From: Evernia prunastri
Taxonomy: Eukaryota; Ascomycota; Lecanoromycetes; Lecanorales; Parmeliaceae
DNA: 64,000 bases
NCBI GenBank assembly: GCA_003184365.1
Contig: NKYR01000031.1
Coordinates: 1-64,000, forward strand
Direction of reading: 5' to 3'
Shown here one piece after another: positions 53,456 through 64,000 of the stretch. The translations under genes were made by a program, and so were the position numbers. The first letter of the stretch is position 1. The number at the start of each line of letters is the position of its first letter. Below the pieces are notes generated by a model. That model was not told the DNA's origin, searched no databases, and worked only from the letters and a program-made list of their open reading frames with translations.

Positions 53456-56310
53456 CTATGCAACGTAGTGATAGACGTTACGGCCCTCCTCGTCCCTCTC
53501 CATGTAGTCCTTATCGATCAGTCTACACTGGTCAGCACGATCGCACGAAATCACAAGGGTGACTTTGACGTACTTCTCAATGTTCTTCTTGATATCCGCC
53601 GGATCCAGCACGCCTCTAGTCTTCGTCGCCGAAATGACTTCACTGACCAACTCTGCATGCGTAATGCTCTTCCTGCTCTTCATGATCCTTACAATGGCCG
53701 CTTGGGTCTCATAGTTGCGATCCGCAGCGACACGTTCGTGGGTTTGTTGATTCTCTTGCTTGGTCTCTTTGGCTTGGATTTGATTGATCTTGATGCGGTA
53801 CCTAGAGTGGGTGAAGTTGACATTCACGGCAAAAGTATCGGTGTCGTCGACCTCTTTACCTCTTGGGTCTTTGTTGAGGACGCGGTACTTAGCGCAGGCA
53901 AGGGACTGGAGCGTCCGCTTGAGTTCCGTGTCGTCTAGGTACCATTAGCAGAGGCACTGGAGGGGAAAATTGTCAGTCAGAGCATGGTTCTTGGGACTCA
54001 CCGAGGCCAGAGAACGCTTGTAGGTCGGAGTATGACATAGATTCATTCTTGTTAAAGGCGGTGAGGATCACAGCCTGGAAGCAGCTGACCACAATTTCCT
54101 TGGAACCTTTGGGGAATACTGCTTTCAGCTGGCAATGAGCTAGGGCATGCTTCCACTCCAACTTTCGACCCGAGTGTTTCATCTTATAGTTTTGTTCAAA
54201 GCTTGCCGTTGCTTTTAGGACATTTTCTGGCACGTTGACAATGACGTCAGGGTACGATGGCCAGGCGGACGAAGAAAGCACATTAACGCTCAGGTCGAAT
54301 GTGGGTCTAGTCTGCCTCTCTTCAAGCATAGATTTGTAAGATGAGATCTCCTCTCTCGCCATTTCGATGTCTTTGAACATCTGTTCTAGGTTGTGCGTGA
54401 AGCCGGCCCCGCACTCTAGAAATTTGTTAGGCATGCCAAACGTCAAAAGGCTTGGACACAAGCATACCTGACTTCAACCGAGTAAGCATACTTTTCTCTG
54501 CATCGGAACTTGCACTTCGCCCCAGAAGCAGGCGCCGAGCAAGATCTCGTTTGTAGAATGCTTCAAAAACAGCTTTGCCATGGACAAAGCGGAACAGGGT
54601 CAACACTTGGTCTAACTGTTTACCAATCTCAACATCCTCATCCTCGCTTTCGCCCTCTTGATATTCGTTGTCGAGCGCTTTTGGAGCATCTTCTGCGCCA
54701 ACGCCAGAAGTACGAACGGCTTTGGTACCTCCTTTGAGAACCATATCCACGTATTTTGCGATCATTTCGCCAGGCTTGGGATTATCAGTGCCCCATGTCA
54801 TGTTACTTCTCTGACTTTTATTGATGAAGTTCTCAAAGGCTTCACGAAGACTATGGCCCAGTCCTTCATGCCCTTGGAAGGATTGTTCCAAGATCAAGTC
54901 AAGCTTCTTCTTGAAGTCTAGCAGCCTTACGACCATCTCCGGCTGTCGCTCTTCATCAAAGACAATCTCGGAGCCTTGCTTGACAATGAAAGCTTCGAAG
55001 GCAGGGCGAAGTTTTTCACCAAGGCGTCTGCGCTGCAGTAATGAATAGAGCTGTGACATGGTATCTGGTCTGTCTTTGGCAAGAAGGTCGCCAACGTCGT
55101 CAACCGCTAGGAGGCGTGTCTGTCTCTGATCTACTAAAATGTCTTCAAGATAGTGTTCTAGAGCCTTCTTAGTCGTTTGATCTAGACCGAAGATGTCACA
55201 TCGGTGGAGTTCTTGGTCAATGAGCTTGACGGAGCTCTCGACATAGCCAGCTAGATCGGCTTCGGAAACAGTCCTTTCAGCCCATGATAAATAGTACTGC
55301 TCTGACTCGGCCATCAATTTCGGCTCGAAAAATTCCGTGTATACTGCGAGTGAGTGGAACATTTTGATCGCATCACGGTAAAGGCTGTCGTTATGTGCTG
55401 ATTCATCTCCACTCCTATCAGCACTCACAAGATCACAAGCGCCCTGTAGTACTTTTGACTGGAGCTGTTGAGGCATAAAAATATTCGTACGGAATTCGTT
55501 GACGCCCATTTCATCTATCGACGGTAATGAAGCCGAGTGGAGGAGGTATGATCGATCCAGGTAAAAGAAGATGGAGCGAAGAGTCTCAAACTGCTTTATC
55601 CATCGTGACCATACTCGCACAACGGACTGCAAAACGATGACAGCGTTATCATTGCCGGATTCCTGAACCAGGGGTTCCCTGATGTTTTGTAGTACGTTCC
55701 AATAGCATTTGCTCTTCAACTTCTCATACAGAGCCGCGGCTTTGCCCTGCCGGCACACGATTTCCACTCCCCTGTAAAGTTCCTCGTTCGAGTATGACAG
55801 CTTCTCATCCGCAAAGATCGCTGATAGGGAAGCTTCCAACCGCTTCCAGACGGTATTGTAGTATTCATCCGGGTCCGCTTTTTGCGCAGTCTTTAGGTTC
55901 TTCACCTCGAGCTTCTTAGGGCCGGTGTGGGGGCCGATGTTTATGGGGCGAATGCCATTGCGTTTGTTCTTGACTGGACTACTGTCAGGGGTTCCAGTGA
56001 GGTCTATCACTTCAGCGCCTTGTCGAGATTTAGGTTTGGGAAATGTGTACATGTCTTCGGCTTGCAGGGTTTGCCCTGGCGCTGAGGTGCTGTCTGTTTC
56101 GACCGTAGAATGATTGTGCTTCAATCTTTTGCTGGGCAAGGCGCCGGGCAGATCGTTGGCCTCTAGGCTTCTCGATGCTTGTTTAGATGTCGCAAAGAGC
56201 TCGGAAATAGACTTTTGAGGATAGGTCTCGGGTTTGGCTTCGGTAGGATTGGACTGCTTGCGCTTTCTTTGCTCTATGGCTTGACTGCCGCCGAGCTTGG
56301 CAGATGGCAT
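53456..56310 (-). CDS. CUL4: Cullin-4 (CRL4 ubiquitin-ligase scaffold)
   Basis: Four exons: 56310-54468, 54415-54002, 53934-53574 and 53522-53456. Joins are in phase, giving 894 aa. The first 150 residues are a basic, low-complexity extension with a PKKLEVKNLK motif before the cullin repeats. The cullin homology region has FYKRDLARRLLLGRSAS and LKSECGAGFTHNLEQMF (spanning intron 1), then the WPSYPD segment. The C-terminal neddylation region reads AAIVRIMKSRKSITH, with the Nedd8-acceptor lysine expected there, and the protein ends in NVYHYVA. CUL4 joins Rbx1 and DDB1-type adaptors to ubiquitylate chromatin and replication factors; in Neurospora it is needed for heterochromatin via DCDC. Same strand as NUP192. 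Clearly intact. Confidence 0.95.
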
Positions 56311-59046
56311 CTAGACATCCACACAGGAGTGTACAATACGAACTCTCATATAGCGTTCGGTAGAGTGACTGAGCCGCGAGCGAAGCGAAGAATTGAAGTT
56401 TTGATCCTGGCGGTGATCAAGCCACGGGAAACTCGAGTAGAAAGAGTAGAAAGAATACCATCCTCCATTATACAACAGACCAGTGACGCGAAGAGGTTTG
56501 AGCTTCGGAGATAGGGTAAGCCCCGGAATTCTAGCGTCTTATCTACTCCGCTCCGTTGTTGGCTCAAGAGCTGCACTAGTACTAATGCAGCATAGTATCC
56601 GGACATGGAATAATTTCGCCCCGCAGGCACTTAGAGTACCTAGCTACACATATATCGAGTCCCAAATTGTCCCTACATTTCCACATAATCTCCATTTGCC
56701 ATGGACAAGGATATAATAAGCACACCGTGTTGTTCAACTGATCGACGTTCAAGTCTTCCTCCATTGAACCCTCTATTCCTCTCGATGTAAATATGCCGAT
56801 CGCTCAGAGTCTGGACATTACAAGGCGCCTCCTCCCTCCCCAAATACCCTCAAGTCGAAGTGCACGCTCGGCAACTAGAGAGATTACACATGTATGCGAA
56901 ATGTAAATCGGAAATACTGATAGTGGCACTGTCATAACTGGAACCCTCCGTTCAGCTACCATTGTATCGACTCATAGTATCGTTTACTGTTTCCGATACT
57001 CTACGGTATGCGCACTTGCAGGCCCGCCCACAAGGTGCTTTCGTCATCCTTCTTTCCGACCCCTGGCGTTTTCGCAGACTTCTTTCCAATAGCAGCTACC
57101 GGGTTGCTGAGTGTTATTGAACGTACTGAGGGACTCCGCTAGCTACGTATTGCCAACTAACCACGTCACACCCGTCAAATGTTCCATTTACATGATAGAG
57201 GTGGATCAGCAACCCGTTCAATCAGAAACTTGGTTAGGTGTAAGGGTCCAATTGATGTCCTCGCTCTACAACGTCTGCAAGTCCACAATAGGGTGATCTA
57301 GTAACACACTTCCAGACAATAATGTTGAGAGGTATGATGGTGGCCAATCTCAAGGCTCGATGTACGAAGCGCTCCGACTCGGTGTGATATCGAGAAATCT
57401 CAGTGTGGGCTACAAGCGGCTATCTGTCACCCACGCCTCTGGTTCGATCTGCCAAGAGCCAAGGCTTGTCCCTCCCCAAGTCTGCCAGCTCCTTAATACT
57501 CAGCAGCTGTCATGGCTCTGGAATAAGCCGCTGGAAAGACAAGGTCAAAGCTATCCCCCGGAGTCTTCCGCACCACATGTCAAGTGGAGGCCGACTCGGG
57601 CCCATTTCTGTACTCCCAGAAGACTTGCTGAGCTGGCCTCGACAGGAATATCAGGATATAGGACTCGGAACGGCTTCTTGTAGACCAGTGGGACTGCATA
57701 TACTCAACAGCTACGTAAGTGACGTTCTCTGAGTACTACGCAGGTGCCTGACTTTCGTCCTGCCGAGGCGCATCCAGAATCATTAGTCCCAACTTCTGCC
57801 TCGCATTACGTGTCTCTTCGGCAATTTATGTTCTCGAGGTCTCAATTGCATTCAATCGAGCATTCCTTTGCGGTGCTGTACGGTATTCCGTCCTCGGAAG
57901 TACAGTCGACGCGGTGCGATGGCCCTTCCAGTATTTATGTTCCCGATTTCTTTTGTGCTTGCATCTACGTATTTTAAGTATCATCTTTGACCCTCTACAT
58001 CTCTGTTTGTCCGAGTACGAATGCAGTGATTTGGCATGTTTGTGAGATTCGTTGATGTCATCCTCGCTAAACGAGGATTCCGGGAGGAAAGCGTCAAACT
58101 CGATTTGAGAAATTTGCGTATTTGAGCTCGGCACCGTGCTAGAAGCATGAGAGTTGCTCCCTATGATCTGGCGCATCTTTTGCGGAAAGCAAGGGGCTTC
58201 GGTGTAATGCATGACTTGGAGTACTTGTTGCGGGGGTTTATTGGACTTGAAATCTGCGGATGCAAGCTTGGCCAGGATCGGAAGATGCATTGAATATTGA
58301 ATACGAATGAAAAGCATCGCTAGCCCCAGAGTCTTTCGGAGAAAGAATTCTATTCGCCCACTTCGCGTCTTCGAGAAACGTGTGGACCTCGAGGTGACCT
58401 GTAACGAGCATGGAGTAAACTACGCGGTCAATGGCATCTGTACAACAGTAATCTGCACCAGCAGTGCCAACAGCCGGTTTGGCTGCATGACATTCTCACG
58501 CACTGGAAACTGGAACGCTTTGGACCGGTATCAGATTGCCAAAGGGAGGAATACGTTTTGCGGTCGAACTACAACATAATATCACTCTATTGGGTTGAAG
58601 CGTGTTCAGTCTCGGCATACAGAAGCTACATGACAATTGGGTTGGAAAAGCAGTCGCTACGGACATTATCACATTCGGCGTTTTGTATTACTGTGGCGGT
58701 GACTTTCGCGTGTTGTTTTGCGCAGCTTTGACATGGAGCCTCAGGCTACAGGCTTTCCTCGGCCTGTGGCGGCTCCCCGAAGATGCTTACAGGACACCGC
58801 TTTCTGTTTCCCTCGTTTCCAGCTCCACAGCTTTCTTGATGTATAGACTAGCGATGACCACTCGCGGTTTCACTATTTGACTTGATTCTTGATAGACGCT
58901 TGAGAATACAGTAGTATTTTTACCCTTGAGTTTTGTTATATCAAGGCTAGGACAATCTTTATATTTTCGAGGCCTTGAAAATTAGCCCCTAAGGTAGCTC
59001 ATCAGCGGTTTGACTCAACATCAAGTGAACGCTGTCCTCCGCGGTT
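56311..59046. other. Long intergenic region between CUL4 and NUP192
   Basis: About 2.7 kb without a supported gene. A plus frame at 58307-58579 (90 codons) contains five cysteines in its second half (GICTTVICTSSANSRFGCM) but no signal peptide, and is followed by a separate 92-codon hydrophobic frame at 58602-58880. Both could be relics of a secreted or membrane protein, but I cannot assign them. The CUL4 promoter should lie near 56311-56700. Confidence 0.35.
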
Positions 59047-62000
59047 TTAGGGTATCCCGTTGCTCTTCGTACTAAAGACAACGTTAGCCTCGATGCGATC
59101 AATTAGATAACCATCTGCAGAACCTACATCCAAAAAGTCCGTCATTCCGATAAGCAACATAAAAAGCTCGACCAACTCTTCAATATCCACACCTGCATCG
59201 TCAAATGACACTCCTCCTATCCTAGCCTGCCGTTTGAACATGGATACAACAAGCGGCCGATTCTCGGTGAGAAATATCTTCACGCTTTCGATGGTTTGCT
59301 CGTTCTGAGGGCCCCGACTGAGGACGACGGAGGTAATAACACGTACGATGGACAGAAGTAGCCTGTAGTACTTCGCCAATGCGGCAGGGTTGTCGATTTC
59401 TGGGTTGGGTTAAAAGGGTTTCCATCGGCTGGATTACAATACTCACCAACTCCGATGTCTGGATCAACTGAGAACAGCCCCGATCCACGTACGGCTTGGA
59501 AAAGCCCGCTGTTCATGACGTGGACTGCTCCAGCCCTGCTTTGGGAAATGCTTAAGAGCAGCGAAAGCTTGGTCTCGTAGTAAGAAAGTAAAGTAGGAAT
59601 TTCTGAAAAGCTGATGTTAGCGTCAATTACGTTGATACGCTTCGAGGGGATTTACCCTTCGCGTTCGTTTGCCGTAGCTCTTGTGGTATGCTCTCAAGAC
59701 TCTCGACAAGAACTTGGAGAAAATTTGTCCTCACAAGGGAGTCGACGATATAATCTGACTGGTCAACCTTGGCTATACCGGCGAGAGAATCCAGCAACAG
59801 CAATGCGGATATCCTACAAGCTGCGGATGCGCCGAAAGCGTCATCACACACAACATCCATTGTTCTCTCGCCAATCGCCCTTACAGTCTGAATACCGTGG
59901 CGTCGACGAATTGGAGCGTCTGAGACGGCAGCCATGGCGCCAAGATATCGATAGCAAATCTTGTAAAGTACTTCGCGAAGTGGCACGTCAACATTCGGAC
60001 GATTTACAGCCCGCAGGGCAGTACGAAAGACCTGAAAAAGCCTGTCGTTTGCAACGTCCCCAGCGCGCGATCGATCAAGAGCCGAAGCTTCGAAATCAAG
60101 CTGGAAAAGTAATGCTAGGATGAGTTTGGCTACATCGATGGCCAGTCGTACGTTCGTGGAGGCGTAACCTTCGAGCTTTGGCGTAATCAACTGCAGGGCC
60201 TGCAAAATCAAGGCTGCCTTGCCTGCTGGGTCGAGACTGCAGGTGCCGATGGAGAGAATTAGCAGCTCAGCCCATGCCTTCGTTGTCTGTAAGCTTGCAA
60301 ACGCGAGGACGCGCCGGCTGTTTTCGGTCTGAAAGTAATGCAGGATTCGTTGCGCCTCCTCGTCAGCACGCTGTTCTTCACTTGCATCCTGAAAGCTTCC
60401 AGTCTTTCGTAATGCGTTTGCTCGTAATGCGATCATTTCATGGATCATCTTCATGTCGAAGGATTCGACTGGCTTCTGAAGTCCCCCACCCGTACTGATA
60501 CTGAAATCTAAGCCTGCAAAGTAATTGAGCTGAGGGGGGGAAATGTTAACACCAATGTCTAGTTCAATGAAGTCAAATAGATCGAAGATTGTAGGATTTG
60601 GTACTTGCCCGCCGTCTGGCATGCACGTTGATCCGAGCAAGGTAGAGAAGATTTTGGCCAGCAACGATGATGCGCCAGCACTGGCGGTGAAGCGAATGGC
60701 TGTGCTTGTGTATTCGAACAGGGAACAACGATACCAAAGGCAATGTTCTAGCGCCTCCGCAGATTCGTTGTACGAGAAACCAGAATCCTTGATTGACCGC
60801 CCGTCCCACAGCGTGTGAGGCCCAACAGTCCGCTGTTTTAGGAACATTGCGAAAAGGCTGTCATCGGCCTGCAATTCACGCATAGTGAGCAGGGACGTGA
60901 GAGGGGAGACCCACAAGATTGATAGTATGTGGATTCCTTTGTGTTTCATGCCGAGCGCCCATGCTTGAAAAGACTCTCCATCGCCATCCGGATATTCGAT
61001 AGCCAGATGTAAGACAGCATGGAAAAGAGATTCATTCTTCTCGAATAGACTGCCCTTTTCTATCTGCACGATCGTGCCCTTACAAGCGAATCCAAGCAAA
61101 GCATGTGCCAATGTTGGCGTATCAGGCGAGACAGACAGGCAGTGGATCAAAAAATCTAGTATGGCTGTCTTGATGGTCCAGCCGGGAGCACTGGGCCCTC
61201 GGACTATTTCTCGCAGATCGAATTCCATTGCATGGCACAACGACCGTGCTATGCGATCTATATCATCGTGCTGTTCTACAGCGCTGATTAGGCGATTACC
61301 ATATAGTCTTTGGTTCAGTCCCGGAGTCGCTTGAATGTTAAGTTTTCTTGAGCTTGCAAGTTTACCCAGTAGCTCGAGGGATCCCACCGTGAGCTCCTGA
61401 TTACCAGCACCAGAATAAAGGCCCAAAACGACTACTAGGTCCACCTTCAATGTAACAGTATCTTCAAATGATGCCAATGAGGGATTGGAAACCGGTTGCC
61501 TACGCCCCGCTGACTGTAATTTGATAATAGGCCGCACAATGTCCAGGTACGTTGATTGGAGATCGACTATAAGATTCATGACTTCAATCGTGCGAAGAAG
61601 ACCAAGAATGAGCGGAGAGTCGGGGGAGGCACTCGAGACCTCCTCGATATCATACTCCGCGGAAGCGAAGAGTTGATTTAGCACCCGGTCATTGAACATC
61701 CACTCCATCACACGGCTGAAGGGATGTAAGCGGACGTAAGTCAACAACGAAGATGTATTCATAGCTTCGTCGACAGCCACTGTCGAGCGATTTGCCAGGA
61801 TCACGAGGTCCTCGTTAAAGGTGCGCAAGCAGAGCGCTGCAAAGCTCAAGATGTTCAGTGTCATGATCCTATGCTGGATTTGGTCTTCGCCAGGTAACCT
61901 CGACGCAAAAATTCGCTCAAATACGAAGTCAATGTACGGCTCAATGCCTGCCATTCGATATGCCGATCCTAATGTTTCTGGAAACGCTAATTGGTCGTTG

Positions 62001-64000
62001 AGCCCCGTATCTGGCACAGATGGACGTATGAGACCCTGTAACAGACAAATGAATTCGCACGTTTGCTCAAAGCTTCCAGCGATAGCTGCAAAGGTCACTT
62101 CGTTAACCCAAGCAGCAGGAGTCGTGGCCTTCGAAGGTCTAGGAAAGTTCTGAGGAGAGAAAGCGCCAGAGGCCCAGTGGTCCAGAGACGTCCAAACAAG
62201 CATGCTAGTTTCTACCGATTTCTCGGTCAAGAGGGATCGAATAAGCTTGAAGGCACACGCTTGTAGACGGCTTGGCACCGTGCCGTTGCATAATTGGAAA
62301 AGCAATTCGAGAATAGGAATACCTGGTTGGGTCATGATCCAAGACCGTACTTCTACACTTTCCCCACAGAGATGTGTAGTCAGTCTTAGATAGCTTTCCA
62401 GCATATATGCGCTCTCAGGCTCATTGATGTCATCCGGATTATATTTTCCACCATAGTGGTTTGTAGACCGGTTGGCCATTGGCTGCTCACGGCTTTTGGA
62501 GGTGTAGAGGCTTAGTTCAGCAAAGATTTGGGTCCAACTCAATGAGGTCGATCTGTGTATTTTGGCCGTCACGTCGTTGCCTTCTTCAAGAAGAAAGCGA
62601 TGCGCAGATCCAGCGGCTTCTTCGCCTTCCGAGATTGAACTCAACATTTCACAGAAAGCACTTACGCATGGCGTGGATTGCCTTCTAGATGCCCACTGCA
62701 GAAACCCATAGAGATTGCTGTCCGAGTCACCCCAAAAAGCTTGTGCAGCGTCGGCACGGTGGCCGAAGGCAAAGGAAATAATCATTAAGAACTTCTCCAA
62801 ATGAAAAGCTTGCTCTGTGACACCATCCATCGGAAAGCCTGACCGAAGCTTTTTTCTTTGGTCATCTTCGAACAATTTGAAGCGCCGCAAGGTGTCTGGC
62901 ATATTGGTAACAAAGGAGTCTACAAAATCCTCGAATAGCTCCATTAGTAATTGCTGGAAGTACGTCGAATATAGCGGTAACTCGTCGGGTAGTGGCACCG
63001 AATCTCGAAGCAAAAGGCCAATCAGTCCAGTCCTTGCAGGGTCATACCATTCTTCCGGAAAGACGTGTGAGCAGATGGTAAGAGTGCACTCAAATGCACC
63101 ATCCCCCAAGGCCTGGGAAAACGCCTCTGACCGAGCCTGGGCCTCGGCTTCGAGATTGACATTCTGTACAGGTGATCCTGTGGGCTGTTCAAGATACCAT
63201 CCAGAATACTCGGACAGCCACCAGGTGATCGTAGCGGCTTGAAGATTTCGTAAGATCCATGGAGTCCTGTCTTTGTTGTCCAATATCTTGCTATTAAGCA
63301 TCCTTGCCTCTCGCAACTCTCCGCCTCCATCTGGTGATCCAAATTGAGATGTGAAAGCTATTATCATGGGAACATAATGCACGGCTATGCTGTTCCATCT
63401 ATCCAACTTTGGAAGGTAATCTAAGAGTTTGTGGAAATCCTCCACACCCGTATGACCTGCTTTGATCAGGTAGGTGACGATAGCCCCTAATGACTCGTGT
63501 TGCTCTGCAAGGCTCGACTGCTGGAACTCGAGAATCTCAGTGTATTCGGTACGTGCGGTTTGTCCTAGCGCCATATTCCCTTGATGGCGATCTCCCAACG
63601 ATTGAAGCCATTTCTCAATCCCAACCATTGCCTCTAGGCACTTTTGCGTGTACAGGGAACCATTCCTAGCCGGACCGTTCTTGGTCTCAAGGACTAATCC
63701 AACGAACTGATGGGCAATTTCTCGTGCACTTTCTATGCCTTCCAGATCGTGCGATTGTCTAAGCAGGAGGCGCATGCACTCGAGAACGAAAAGTCGGCGT
63801 TCGTGGAAGTGTATAATTGCCGACGCAGCTTCCGACCTGTCAATCCTGGTCCCGTATTCCCCGGACTCAATCAAGAGTCGTGCTGATTCGAGCTCGTCTA
63901 AATCGAGTATATCGGCAAGTTGAGCAGCGGTGTCTCGGAATTCTTCGTTCATGGAATATTCAAGGTCATCGACGGTAATGGACCCTGTGCAGGCGCTTTG
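59047..64000 (-). CDS. NUP192: Nucleoporin NUP192 (NUP205 homologue), 5' end outside window
   Basis: Partial: the frame is open to the right edge. Exons seen are 64000-59656, 59602-59447 and 59399-59047, with introns of 53 and 47 nt, totalling 1617 codons plus stop. Characteristic text near the start is GSITVDDLEYSMNEEF followed by QLADILDLDELESARLL. Helical-repeat sequence follows throughout with no enzymatic motif. Full-length fungal NUP192 proteins have roughly 1700-1800 residues, so about 100-200 N-terminal residues are missing. NUP192 is a large alpha-solenoid of the nuclear pore inner ring and binds NIC96 and NUP53. No frame damage seen. The internal ATG at 63952 is probably not the true start, because the frame and the homology continue upstream of it. 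Confidence 0.93.

Noticed and set aside
58307..58880. Small cysteine-containing and hydrophobic frames as a secreted protein gene
   Set aside because: No signal peptide, no intron joining the two frames, odd number of cysteines.
1..64000. CRISPR arrays, bacterial operons, rRNA genes
   Set aside because: No regularly spaced short repeats, no ribosomal RNA core sequence, and gene structure is eukaryotic throughout.

Overview
This window reads as nuclear DNA of a filamentous ascomycete (Pezizomycotina). The genes carry many short GT-AG introns of about 45-125 nt. There is a highly reducing polyketide synthase (HR-PKS) locus, remnants of HET-type and TPR-type fungal genes, a Tad1-like LINE fragment, and AT-rich blocks depleted of CA/TG but not CG, which is the signature of repeat-induced point mutation (RIP). 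Order or genus cannot be fixed from the sequence alone.

Left arm (1-11.8 kb): a transposon graveyard. I see a 5'-truncated LINE with a 12-bp target-site duplication (TSD), and three solo LTRs each with an intact 5-bp TSD (7013-7485, 9115-9380, 9566-10500). There is also a fourth LTR copy without TSD (669-935), an LTR-like relic in the opposite orientation (8313-8555), and a degenerate terminal-inverted-repeat element. The host block around 5.4-8.3 kb is heavily RIP-mutated, while the LINE and the LTR inside it are not, so they arrived later. Broken host-type genes (BTB-like, TPR, HET-like) and one chromodomain gene are embedded here.

Accessory centre (11.8-30.3 kb): a polyketide-type cluster. 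It holds a BAHD-like acyltransferase (-), a LovG-like FSH1-family hydrolase (-) divergent from an HR-PKS (+), a second and broken acyltransferase of the Tri3/condensation type (-), a short-chain dehydrogenase (+), and a decayed BBE-type FAD oxidoreductase (-). My splice model of the PKS closes cleanly at 2652 aa with domains KS-AT-DH-(degenerate MT)-ER-KR-ACP. Two copies of one TIR element lie in the same orientation on either side of the core genes, at 9.39-10.77 kb and 27.64-28.04 kb. A paralogue of the first acyltransferase is found at 49.8 kb.

Right half (32-64 kb): mostly conserved housekeeping genes separated by long gene-poor stretches. These are U1-70K, MRT4, a PIG-Y-like GPI-GlcNAc-transferase subunit with a long N-terminal extension, two F-box-type genes, cullin-4, and a nucleoporin NUP192 that runs off the right edge. 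Between 37.9 and 43.8 kb lie degraded coding relics and two sets of internal repeats.

Inferred chemistry: the PKS builds a reduced chain, the hydrolase releases it, the dehydrogenase tailors it, and acyltransferases esterify a hydroxyl. The two broken tailoring genes suggest the locus is losing functions or has changed its product.
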